Shown here: positions 1-11,900 of the stretch, piece by piece
Numbering within the stretch: the first letter of the stretch is position 1
Layout: each line of letters opens with the position of its first letter
Assembly (NCBI GenBank): GCA_001574975.1
Contig: KQ965791.1
Location: 10,623-74,622 of the forward strand
Length of the DNA: 64,000 nt
Source: Gonapodya prolifera JEL478
Lineage: Eukaryota > Monoblepharomycota > Monoblepharidomycetes > Monoblepharidales > Gonapodyaceae
Direction: 5' to 3'
Position numbers and translations under genes: made by a program
Notes under the pieces: generated by a model
What the model saw: only the letters and a program-made list of their open reading frames with translations
What the model was told of the DNA's origin: nothing
Databases searched by the model: none

Positions 1-237
1 GTGTCTCGATTGGAGTTTCAAAATGTATTAGCCACTTTGAGGAGATTGGAATCCCAAGTGGTTATGATCCCAACCTTGCACTCTCAGGTCCAGGAACTTG
101 AGAGGGAGAACCAAGAACTTCGCCAGGAGCTCGCAGCTGTTGCCAGATTAGTGGGTGGGGCAGCCAAAGACCCTAAGATTGAGCCACCCCCAGAGTATTC
201 AGGGGATACTGCAGCAGAAAGAGATGCTTACAGACAT
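1..237 (+). mobile_element. gag fragment of an LTR retrotransposon
   Basis: An open frame runs in from the window edge. It encodes a leucine/glutamate-rich coiled-coil-like stretch followed by a proline-rich motif (EPPPEYSGD), which resembles the start of the capsid region in Ty3/gypsy Gag proteins. It has the same strand as the chromodomain fossil at 7103-8178 and could belong to the same family, but the intervening parts are not here. The fossil is partial. Family assignment rests on this short motif only. Confidence 0.45.
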
Positions 238-458
238 TGTGCTACACAACCTAGGTGAGCTGCACGAGCCTGTAAACTGCAGGAACGTGTATATATGATC
301 AGATGTACATAGCAAGACGTAATGTGCATAGAACTCACCTGCAGGAACGTGATGCCAAACTTAGGGCACGTCCTGCAGGTGTGCACATCTAAACCCGCGG
401 CCACAGTAGTGGCACAGCAGCTAATACCCAACACTCATACTACACTATGTACTCCATG
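238..458. other. junction spacer with short duplicated motif
   Basis: No gene is seen. The 13-mer CTGCAGGAACGTG occurs at 277-289 and 339-351, and a near-inverted copy (CACGTCCTGCAG) lies at 367-378. The stretch separates the plus-strand gag fragment from the minus-strand integrase fragment. It may be LTR or leader sequence of a third element, but no clear LTR ends were found. Confidence 0.4.
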
Positions 459-3400
459 TTAGTGGATGTCAGTGTGACATTTCCGGCTTTGGCAAGAGAT
501 GCATCGCCCTACATAGTCACGTATGTCTTGAGCCATGCGGTACCAATAAAATTTGGGTGACATAGCCATGATCATCGAGGTCAATCCAGGGTGTGCAGCG
601 GTGAGATCTTCATGGTACATCCGTAAGATCTCAGTCCGCTTGGACATTGGTACGACCACTGGTAGGTCACCCTCAAGCTGCTGCAGCAGCATGCAAGATG
701 CGCCTGTAGCTTTGGCAGGTTCTCTAGAGCAAAATACAGACCAAACAAGGAGACCATTGTGGATTTGCATGCCCTTCAATCAACGGACATACTCTTTCCA
801 CTCTGGGGAGGAGAGTGACTCTTCCTCCACCTTGTTTTCAAGGACCATAAAAATCTGCAAAAGCTCAGGGTCATTCCTCTGAGCCGTGCGGAATGTATTG
901 CGGTACTCTTGGTCATCCCAAGAAGCACCAGAGAAGGTGGCAACCACGGATGGTTTTGGTGTAGTGCGCTCTTGGAGGCGGCGCTTGCAGGCGTTGAAGG
1001 AGTTGACCCACGCAGGGATTTTATCCTCTGGCGCGGCATCATTTTCTCCATTGCCGGTGGTGGGGATGTCGAAAGAGACGTTGAGATCGTCTTGTGGTGG
1101 GTTCTTGAGGCATGAGAGAGCGTCGACTTGAACTTGAGTAGGGCCGGGTTTGTAGACAGGCGTAGCGTATAGGCAAACTTGGACATTTGGATTGCCCAAC
1201 GTGCCACTTAGCCTGTACTCGAGGGGTTTTGCAGCCACTTGAGGGATTCGTGGTCAGTGTGAAGTTTGAACGGCGCTCCTGAGAGGTAGTGCTGAAAGAA
1301 TTCACAACCCCACAGAGCGGCAAAAGCTTCTTGTTCACCAGTGTCCCAGCGTTGCTGAGCAGGAGTGAACTTCTTGGAGCCATACCCCACAGGATAAGGT
1401 TTACCACGATTGTCCATCTGCTCCAGCACAGCGCCAGCGGCGATACCGGAAGCTTCCATCTTTAAAACGAAAGGACAATTGTAATTGACTTGTCGAAGTA
1501 CGTGCCCTGGTTTGGTAAGCATCGTCTTGAGAGTCGTGAAGGCCTTCAAAGGAGTACTACCTGAACAATCAACCTTCATGCCTTTGACGGTCATGTCGGA
1601 TAGCAGGGTAGCAATCTCCGCAAATCAAGGAATAAAATGTCAATAGTATCCAGAGAGACCCAAGAAGTGTTGCAATTCCTTGAGATCTCGCAGTGGGTTA
1701 AGGTTTGCCACAGCGTTGACCTTTTTGGGGTCCATCTTGATGTTTCCGTCAGAAGTGAGCACGTGACCCAAATACGGTGTCTTGTGTTGACAAAAGTTGC
1801 ATTTTTGAGCGCGGAGCTTGAGGTTAGCCTCACGCAGTCTTTCAAAGATCTGCTCGAGGTGCGTGAGATGTTCTTCAAAGGAGGTGGAGAAGACAAGAAT
1901 GTTGTTGAGGTATACAAGGCAAGATACCCAATTAATGCCCCAAACGACACGATCCATGAGTTGTTGGAATGTTGCTGGTGCGTTGGTGAGCCCGAAAGGC
2001 ATTTGGATAAACTCGAAGAGGCCTTCATGAGTAGCAAAGGCCGTTTTAGGACAGTCCTTTTTGGCGATCTCAATGTTCCAGTAGCCCCAGGTGATGTCAA
2101 GCGCGGTGTAATACCTGGCGTCTTTCATTGCGTTGATGAGATTTTTGATGCGTGGGAGAGGATATTGGTCATGTTTTGTTATAGCGTTCAGCTTGCAATA
2201 GTCAATACAGAAGCGGAGTTTCCCATCCTTCTTGGGGACCATCACCACTGGTGCCGACCATGGTGACATGCTTCGTTGGATGATTCCATCCTTGAGCATC
2301 TTCTCGCAATGTTCACCAATGGAGTCGCGATCACGCTTGCCAGAACAAAAACGAGGGACTGAAATGGGTCTAGCATCACCCATATCGATCTCGTGCTGAA
2401 CACCTTGAACAATGCCAGGTATGTCCCCAACACTGAAGATGTCTTTATTGCGTATGAGGAATGCCCATAGAAGGCCTACTTGCTCGTCAGTGAGTATGGT
2501 GTTTGAGAGGTCAAGGCCATTGATGTCATCGCAGGCAGTACCCAAGGTAGGGTTGGCCATAGCTGTCATAAGGATTCCCTGGTGATCAAACTCCAAGACA
2601 GGCTCTGCGTCTTTGGGTCTGGCCCATAAGACAAAAGTCTCGTACTTATTATCGTTGATCTTGGTGCATTGGGCAATTCTTGTTCCCTTGGGGATGATAA
2701 CTGTACGGTCTGACCAGTTCTCGATTCCAACCGCGACAACTCCGTCTTTGACACGGCAGAATGAGTTAGGCACGGATAGGTTATCTCTTGCTGTAAGGAT
2801 AGGATTGGCCAGAATACAGACGTTCGCCCCTTCTAGTTTCTTGCGGACACGGTGTTCGAGTGGGTGACGGTTGTGAGAGTTCCCAGGCCAGCCGGGAGTA
2901 ACATCTCCTTTGTGGTGACCATAGTGAACATTTCAGCCGTCGTTCACGCTGTGCGTCTGACTGCAGCTAACGTCATTGGGGGCGAGTACTGGTGGTACCA
3001 GATCTGGGCGTTCTTGCAGAGGGGAAAGCAAATAGTCATCTTACGCATGTCAAGAATAGCACCGCTTCTTTGTAGATAGCCTGTGCCCAAGATCACGTCG
3101 TAAGGAAGACTGTCGATGATGTTGAAAGTCACTGTACAGCGACCAAACCCGTTGATGTCAATGGGCATTACGACGCGGCCCATGGGTTGCATGGTACTAC
3201 TGTTACCAATGGTGATGTTAAGTCATTTGTCAGTCATCATACGAGGGTACTCGGGGTTGCCATGCACAAAGCAATGGTAAGTCTTGTAGCTCATGCACTC
3301 GACATTGGCACCAGTGTTGGGTAGGCCCTCCACAATGGCTCTGTCAAGGTCAAGAAGACCAGCAAGGTGCACACGAACTTTGCACGCGACATGGTCCACG

Positions 3401-4038
3401 TAGAGGTTGGGGTCAGCACTGTAGTCGGTGTTCTTGATGACAACTGGTTCGTCCAACTCGGATGCTTCAATGTTCATCTTGAGCGGTTCTGGCTGGGCGC
3501 AGGGCACAGCAGGGCAGTTGCGGTATCTAGTGCGCTTTTGTCTGGCATTGAGGGGGCGTTTTGCGGGAGGTTTGGTCCCATCTTCATCAGATGAGTCTGA
3601 CTGGGTTTGTTTTTTCGGCAGGTATTTCTTGTAGTACGCAAGGAGGTAATCAAGATCAGAGACCTTATTGGGTTCTCTGTCACCCTGTAGCTCTGAAGCC
3701 CCACTGGGTATAGACGGTACCACTGGTCGGGCGCACCGGTGGATCGGGCTGTGAGGAGGCCACTTCCCTGGATATGCCTGGGTATGTGCTTGGCTCAACG
3801 CCCCGTGCTGAGGAGCTCCCAGAGGACAGGCAGGGATCCGCTTTGACTGTCGGGCTGGGTGAGAGGCAACAGAAGGAAAACCATTAGACTTGGACGCCGT
3901 GCATGAAACAAAAGCATAGTGCGGAACGTGCGCAGCAAGGGGGAAAAAACAGTCGCTGGTCCCTGAGGGGTCCATTTGCCTGCAAAAGCCCAGTGGCTGC
4001 GTCCCTGAAGGGTCTGACAGACGCTGGTGGGAGGCCAA

Positions 4039-4800
4039 CCGATAACACTGTCATTTTAGCCCAACGACTCTTGGGATGCTCTTTATACCACCTGGGTTTT
4101 CCCCAGTGCCACTGTATCACGAGTATTCACATCATGCGACAACAGTCAGTCACAACCCCGTTCAGCGGTTGTCGCAAGCAACGTGAACGTTAGCCCTGTT
4201 AACGTGGCCAGGGTGACTGGGCAACAATTCCTCCATCAAGGTTTCCATGTGGGGCACACCTGCAGAGTGTACAGCTGCGTGATGGTGCAATGAGTGGTAC
4301 ACATCACAAAACAAAGCAAAAATCTTGTGGTGCACGCTGTAAGCATGGTGCAGTGGGATAAACAAATAGAGCATGTATTAAACTATGCTCAACACGTAGG
4401 GGAGGCCTTGCTCTCATGTGCAGGACCGGCAAATATACTGCGACCGGTGCCCCGGATTGGTGCCGTCGCCCACCTTACGCACGCGACGCCCTTTCCCAAC
4501 ACAACTCAAGTCGACTTAAGGCACATAGGCCAGCGTTGCTCGCGTTTCCTCGTCAGCGTGGGAGTGCACAGCAAGGGCCCTTCAATCCACCCATTAGGTG
4601 TGGGACGGTACCATATCGAATGGCTTTTCAGTCTAGCTTTATTGTAACCCGAGTAACTAAACACACTGTACAAGAGTTGCTAAGCGTACTCTAAGTAAGA
4701 AGGGTGCTTGTGCTACCCTGCAGTGTAATGCCCAAAGTGCCGTGTATGTCCATACAGTCGTTGCCCTGGCAACAACCACCCAGTGCGCCAATTGTCCTAC
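4039..4800. other. non-coding stretch between Gag and protease parts of the gypsy fossil
   Basis: No retroelement domain is recognisable in this roughly 760-bp stretch. Its length and lack of Gag or Pol similarity suggest a later insertion, such as a solo LTR or small element, but no convincing terminal repeats or target duplication were identified. Confidence 0.35.
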
Positions 4801-6863
4801 TCACTTCCTATAGAAACGTCTGTTCCTGTCATCACGCCTGTTGTTGGGGTCACGACTACCCCGGTAGTCACGATCACCCTGACAGTTGTGAAGCTCGTCC
4901 TCTTCTGTGAGAGCCTTGATCCCTGCTGCAGTGTAGCCACTGTACTTGCAGCTCTGCGCGGTGTGGTTGTCCAATCCACAGTGCTCGCAGCCTTGGCAAC
5001 GGGGAGAGGGGGAACGTCGGCAAGAAGATCCACCCTGATCGTGGTTGTCGTAATCACGGGAGTGAGAACAATTTCCACATGGGGGCGACCGGTCGCGGTC
5101 CCGAGGGTGGTAGTCCTGCTTCTGGTTGTTGTTGTTGCCGTTGCCCTTAAACTTCTTGCCGTTCTGGCAGCCATCCTCATCATTAGGAGCGGCGCGCTTC
5201 ATTGGCGGTGCAGGTGGAGTCTCGGCGTCGATGACATGCACGTGTGCTGTGGGTGCTGGGGGAGTTGAGGCTGTAGTCAAGGCTGTGGCTGGGGTAGGCG
5301 GTGGCGTCAGTGGCTCGGCCTTCCCGCCAGGCTTAGGGGCGAGCTTCTTCTGGGGCGTCATGTGCCTCGCGCAAGCAATGAGCTGCTTGATATCCTTGAT
5401 GAAGTTGAAGCGGAGTTGCTGGGCGTGATCCTCCACCTGGATCCATTGCTCAGGCGTGAGTGCGTTACAAAAGCGGTTGATGGCCGTACTATTGATGAGG
5501 GCCTGGTCGGGGCGAGGCTGGTGGAGGGACGTGGGGTCAAGGTGGGTGTAGAAGTTGCGTGCGTTGGTGAGGCAGTCCCATGCAAAAGTCTCAGCGGAGA
5601 CAGCCTGTCCAGTTCCAATACCTGGACATTGCGCAATGGCGCATCTTGTCGAGGTAGTGGGGGGAGGCGTGGACGGCAATGACAAACTGGAACTTTTCCT
5701 TGGCCACTGCGAGGTGTTGGGGTACAGGTGTACCGGGCGGGGGCACTGCGAGGGGTTCTTAGTGGTAAGCCAGCCCAGGAGGTCTTCGCGGGTGACCATC
5801 TTGATGATGACCCTTCTGATGGCGGCCTTGTTGGCACCCTCCGCCTTGGTGTTCATTATGATATGCTTGGCGCTGCCCAGTACGTTTGATGGGTCGAGCT
5901 TTTCAGTGCAACGGTTCTTGAAGCGGATGTTGGGTTTCTCATCGTTGTCAACGTTGACATTGTCCAGGAAGCCGTCAGCAACTGCGACTGGATGGACAAT
6001 CAACTCTTCAGGTCAAAGAGGTAGGATGATGGACTGCGGCGGCAGCAGCCGTAGTGTTGGAGGGGTTTGCCAGAGGCCGCTGACGCAAGATTGCACAGCG
6101 GGAGGGGTATCCAGATTGATTTCCATTGAGTCCACGCTCCTAGTGAGGTCCGAGATGCGCCACTCCTTCTTCTTGCTGCAAATGTCAGAGCGGGGCGATG
6201 TGGACGCGCTTGTGCGTTGGGGTGAGGTCGCGGGAGTCACTGGGCGAGACGCAGCCAAACTTCAAGCAGCTGGGGGATTCACCGCGGGGGAAGGGGTGTC
6301 TGGCAGGAGGGAGTTGGAGGACGCGTTGGTAGGGTCTCCGTTGTTCGACATTGTGAGTGATGTGCGGCGAGATTTGATGGAGCAATGAGAGGCAAGAGAG
6401 TTGATGATTGGCAGTGAGGACAAGTTTCCAGGGCTCGATGGCGGGTACGAACCAAGAGAGAGAGCAATGGGTCCCGTAGAGACTTGAGGAATGAGTAGTG
6501 GAGCGAGATTGATGAGTTGGTGGCTCGGAGTTTTACGGTGAGGAGCGATGCGGGTAAACTGTAGATCCGCGATCGCGCCGAGTGGTCGCGATCGGTGAGC
6601 GCTAGGGCTAATGAGAAGCTCGGAGACAGTTACAGCACGATTGAATAAGTGTGAATAGCGATTGGTGTGTAGGAATGATGTGGGGGGGGAAGTGACGATG
6701 TACAATGTGATGAGGATCGAACTCAACCGTTAAGCATCCCATACGCAACGATGCTACAATCCCCAGCACTGCGACGTCCCCTGCTGGTCTCCAAATCTCC
6801 AGAACGGTCCGTGGCAGACGTGATCCGAGATTGATGAGTCGGGTCCCGGTTGTCCCCCCAAAA

Positions 6864-7102
6864 TGTGGTAGAACTGATACTCGATCAGCCTCCAAGGGTT
6901 ATCCAAAGGGTAAGTAGCAGCGCGGAACTAGAGAGGATCGGACAGAGAGAGAGATGGTAGTATGTGAGATAGATGTGTATTGGTCTACCTAGATGAGGCT
7001 TCTGAACATATAAATAGTGGTGCCTGAAGCTACCTTTATGCCCCATCCTACCCAAGGCTTCAGTAGTTCACACTAACCCCTTCAAGTGTTAGTTCCACTA
7101 CA
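6864..7102 (-). repeat. LTR of the minus-strand Ty3/gypsy fossil
   Basis: The 239-bp segment begins TG and ends CA, with imperfect terminal inverted repeats (TGTGGTAGAAC at one end; the reverse complement of the other begins TGTAGTGGAAC). A TATA-like TATAAATAG (read on plus) lies at 7009-7017, reading CTATTTATA in the element's own direction. It sits directly upstream of the element's leader and gag, so it is the 5' LTR. No second copy was found in the window. Confidence 0.7.
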
Positions 7103-8310
7103 TTATGATGCTTTGCGTAGACGTTTATTAAAATCTGCTGAGAAACGCAAATTGATTTATGATGCTAAGCATTTGGACATAAATTTTAGTCCTGAGAACG
7201 TTGTGATGGTGTACACTGAAGAACCCCATTGTGAAGGGGCGAGCACAAAATTTATTTCGAAATGGAATGGTCCATACAGAGTCCTTGCCGAAGTCACTCC
7301 TGTGACATACAAAGTGCGCCACTTGTACACTGGCAATGAAACGATTGCACACGTGCAACAATTGCGAAAGATTCTGCCGCACCCACGAATAACATTGGAG
7401 GCAACGGCTGCCCCAACGCCCACTGTGTTGAAAACTTCAGATGTTCTTGCTACTCTGGTCACGTCAATGCCTGATGTTCAACCTGCTACGCCAGCTGGTA
7501 TTACCCACGATGGCAATATTGCATATGAAATGGAAAAAATTGTTGACAAACGGGTTGACCGCCCTGTTGTTGAATATTTGATAAAATTTCGGGGTTACAG
7601 CGAGCCTGAATGGATTTTGGAAAAAAATATCCAAGGCCAGGCAATGATTGATGCCTATGAACGTGAACACCCGTCTGGCAAAAATGGTACAGTGATTACG
7701 AGGAGATCACGTAGATCTGCCATGAAAAAACGACTGGCTGAACGTGTGAAACCCTGAAACGCCGTTCCTTTTGCTCCTGAACCTGCAAAGCCAAAACGAA
7801 ATCACGGCGCAAATAAGAGATCGAGAGCAAATGATGATAATGAATTTATTCCTTGAAAGAAAGGAAAGAAAATGAGTGTTTAATGATGTGCTGTTATAGA
7901 CCACATAATGAGTTTGTGGACGGAGTGGTTTGGTGTGAATGTTTACACTGTGCCCACCAGACAGACTTTCCTGGGGATTCCCCTGGATTGACCAGGTTGC
8001 CCCATGGACGTGAGAGGTGTGACAACTACATAAAGATTCATTTCCTCTCAGGGGGAGTTGCAGTAATGGCGAATTTATTCTTTGTTTTCTGTATTGTTCC
8101 CCTTGACTTTTGTGTGACGCTGCATATGTACTTGTTCTTGCCCTGATGAGGACATCAGTCAAACGTACTGGGGGAAGTGTGATGGAACGTTGCGTGATAT
8201 ATTATAAGTATTGTAGTCTACACTATGGGAACCTACAGCTAGGTAGATCCCGACACCAATACAACTGATCCTACCCTTTGACATATCCCACGGTACACGT
8301 GCCTCTACAA
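7103..8310 (+). mobile_element. Chromodomain Ty3/gypsy (chromovirus) 3' fragment
   Basis: The frame at 7103-7757 encodes the C-terminal end of integrase (FISKWNGPYRVLAEVTP, followed by HVQQLRKILPHP) and then a chromodomain (VEYLIKFRGYSEPEWILEKN). The chromodomain is known to guide chromoviruses to heterochromatin. A polypurine tract ends at 8177 (TGGGGGAAG), and an LTR-like sequence starts TGTGATGGAACG at 8178. The LTR's far end is unclear, perhaps near 8308. The left edge coincides with the end of the minus-strand LTR at 7102, so the two elements are nested or rearranged. Only the 3' part of the element is present. Confidence 0.85.
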
Positions 8311-8905
8311 TAGTAAGTAAAAATAGAAAATACAAGTTCCGTGTAGTTGGTCTGATGCTGCCAGATGGGTGGCACATTGAGTACCAATGCAGTCACATCC
8401 TGCTTTTGCAAGTTGGTATTGTGGGTCTGCTCATCCAGAGAATGTTTTTCTTGCAACAACAATTGTACAGAGGCACAAATGCATTGTGTTCAGCTTCCAT
8501 GCTTCCTCCAAAGATAGACAGGAGCACAGTGGTGGCATTCATGAGAGACATGGGATCTAGCAATCAAGCACTTATAGTCACATTTGACAGGGTACAGATT
8601 TAGTCCCAGATTTGGTAGCTATATTATTTTGTGTGGAACCAGTTTGTGGAAGGAGGGTGTAATCAGGTGATGATGGTTGTGTGTATGTTGTGTACGTCAC
8701 AGGGGGACTGCACAAAAGATTTTGGGATGGGGGCTCCAAAGTTTTGTAACCTGCTCTTATGATCTGCAGTCTTCTCTCAATCACAGAAAGAGTCAATTGA
8801 GTTTCAACAGCATCAATCACTCTTACTCATATAAACTAATGATGATCACATTGACATACATAAAGTGTTGTTGTCAAACATAAACAATGATACTACTGCA
8901 ATTTT
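8311..8905. other. AT-rich spacer downstream of IML1
   Basis: No gene or recognisable element is seen between the chromovirus LTR-like sequence and the IML1 stop codon. The stretch presumably holds the IML1 3' untranslated region. Confidence 0.4.
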
Positions 8906-11900
8906 TCAAATCTGAATGTCATCAGGAAGCTCAAATCTCCTGTTTAAAGCAAGGAAATCAGACATTTTTAAGACTTGATGCAAAGAAAGGATGGCCCACA
9001 ATGCTTCCTGAGTATGCAATTGTTCCAGCTTTTGCATTGAAGTTTCCCAAATATTTGTAAGTCTTTGTGCATCTTTACATAAAGTCTTGAATGATGATAA
9101 ATGTTGTTCAGATGATCTCAAGTCAGACCCTTTGATGGGCGTCCTAGCTGTTGGTCCACTTGCAAAGTTTGGAGTCAAAAGCCTGTTGGCAACCCAGTTA
9201 AACCCTTGCCCAGGTTCAAGGATCTGAACAAATGCAACCTTTTTTTTAAGCACAATTTGCACATTGGATAAGAAGCGTTAAAAGTCAGTCAAAATGAGGT
9301 AGCACTCACACCAGTTTTATGAATGTACTGGGTGTGCTTGAACTTTGTTCTACTGTAAGAAAACTTCACACTCCCCTCTATTTTATGAATCAAGGTCAGT
9401 TGCAGTACCACACAGAGTGGAAAATAAGCAACAAACCTGGGAAACGCGCATCAGCTTCCATATCAAGAATGAAGCCTTCACCTTTCAAAAGTTCATGCTC
9501 AAACCACTCCTTAGGGACACGCATCTTTGCAGGAAGTCTTGCTCGCAGCTCAATAGGTGTGGGTGGCTGGTGCACTAAGGGCACGTGGGTGACTGAACTA
9601 AATGGATTCTCCTCTGAAAATGGTTCTGTTTGTGAAATTGGCACTTCTACCATTCGCAATCCACATCTCTCTGCAGTTCTACTCCAGCTGCCAAGCAAGT
9701 CATCTATTAGCCTTGCTGTGCAAACAAGCTAGAATAGAACTGTCAAAAAATGATTTATTTGTGTTCAGTCAAGTAACATACCCAGTTCAATTGGAAATGG
9801 TAAGCATTCCCCACATTATGAATGGCTTTCACATTATGAGAGATGATAAGGACACTGCTGCCACATGAACTCCACTTTACTCACTATCATAATGCAGATA
9901 AACCCATTCAGGACGTTTACTTCGTTTCTGAAAGTCAACATCAATTTTTGTACGCTTGCTCAATTCTACCCTGGCATTTGCTCTTGAGGTAGACTTCAAA
10001 GACGACGGAGCACTTAGTCTCGGTTCATGGAAAGCACCACTTGAGACATCAGCTTTTGGTGATTCGTGATCACCACCCAGTTTGACATTTCGTCCAATTG
10101 CTACATTTGCTTCCAACTCATTTTGAAGGCGATACCAATAATGCCCATCAAGAAACCCGTGGTTGCCAAGACAGTGCTGAATAACACCGTTTTCCATGAG
10201 CTTTTGACCAAAATTCACTGCATCTTCGCGGGTGCTGATATCTGCAAAGGCGCGAACAGCCCAGTCAACCCACTCTGCACCAATGAAGACCTGCTCATAA
10301 AAGCGGAAGTGCCATCGCCTATCTTTGAATGTAACAGCACCTGGGCTATGCATTGCAGCAAAGATGGTGGACCATTGTGCACTTGTTAACAACAGTTCCA
10401 CGTCAGAATCATTTTGTTTGGGTACAGTCTTTTCCAGGCTACCTTCATAATCGGCCTTCAGCTTTTGCAACTCTGTAGCAACAAAGCCAGATGGGTTGTA
10501 AGTGGTAAAAGTGACCTTAACACTGTTTGGTAGTGGCTTTTGTTTGAACTTGTCCTTTTTGGGCAACTGTGGTTCTGTTGTCGACCTCATGATTATTTTT
10601 TCAAACTGTTCAAGAAACTTGGTAAAAGCTGCAATTCTGATCTCTTCTTCGTTTAGTCTTTCGGCAGGTGACAAGCCAGCATGTTGAATAAAGGCACCGG
10701 ATGGAAGTGTATCTAATGGAAGCAAAACAAATCTTGTCCTCCAGAAGCGCAAATCATCTTTGTAGTCATCTCGATATCCAGAAATGATTTGGTCAAGATA
10801 ATTCCAGGCATACTGTGCCAATGGCGCATACCGGAAAGTAATGGTGCGTGAATAAAATCCAACATGATTTTTGGGGCTGATTGCTGCAGAGTACGTTATT
10901 GTGGTGTTTGAACTATCACCCTTTTTGACATATCGCTTGACTTCAACATTTTGGCTCCCCGTGCTATCAGGTATCAATCTGTGGATGTGGTCTCCATGGC
11001 TTAGCAAATAGCCTTGTTCTTTCGGAATCTTGGACCACTGAGAGTTTGATTCGTGCACCACACCACTCTTAAACGTCACAATCCCTTCTGATTCCAGATC
11101 TTTGAGACTTTTGAAAGATGCCCCAATCACGCGAGGGCCGTGGTAGAAGCCTGTATCGCTTGGCGAGATATTCCCTTGAGGATGGAGTTGAAATCCCTAT
11201 CGTGTTTCATTTGAGAAGATCCTAAGGCTAAAGTGATATGCAGAACACGTTGATAAATACCTGTCCCAAACGGTGGAGAATGAGCTCAAATACAAAATCC
11301 AAATCAGTTTGCCTCTTGTCTGTGTGAACATCATCGAGTGATGGAGACACAATGTAGCTGGATTCCTTATAGTGAGCCGCTGAGGAATGAGGCGATCTTT
11401 TTTGCTGCAGTCGATATCTTCACTGCTGTTGAAAGATCAACTTACCGATCTCTTCTGTCGTTGGAACAAAGTCACTCGTCAAAGGAAGGCACGCTGGCGT
11501 ACAAAGTGATTTCCATTTCATGATAGGATCATCTGCGTACTGGTCGTGCTGAGGAAAAATATGGTTCCAGCGCCTTGCGAGGTGGGCATCAGGAATCTCA
11601 TCACCGCGATATCAGAACCTGGACACGGGATAAAACACACCGAATATCTGGAGTGATTTTCACAATGTTCTTTGCAGGATTAAAAGGATGGATAGGTTTG
11701 AAGGAATGTTGCAACGTGTCCTTTCCCACCTGATGATGACGGAAAATGGGAAAATGTTTGTATCACGGAAGTTCTAACGCAACACAAACTCCCACCTTGC
11801 CTTTAAAGCGCACTAAATCTGACGAGTTGGGAGAAAACTTTGATGCAGTTGAGTCGACTTCGCGGGGGCTGGAGCCACCAAATTTGGCCTCACGATCGCG

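Larger units (their letters stand above)
459..7102 (-). mobile_element. Ty3/gypsy LTR retrotransposon fossil (minus strand)
   Basis: Read on the minus strand the order is 5' LTR (6864-7102), leader, Gag (about 6388-4801), protease region (about 4038-2944), reverse transcriptase (2773-1640), RNase H (1594-1208) and the start of integrase (about 1238-459). This is the Ty3/gypsy order. Gag carries a CCHC-type zinc knuckle near 4.95 kb. The RT region has recognisable blocks such as FCIDYCKLNAITKHDQYPLP and MPFGLTNAPATFQQLMD. RNase H shows the HTDHESLKWL block, and integrase the HHCC zinc region ending CISCQSRKC. The integrase core and the 3' LTR are absent, so the element is truncated and broken, with several breaks. 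Without a second LTR it cannot be dated from LTR divergence. Confidence 0.9.
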
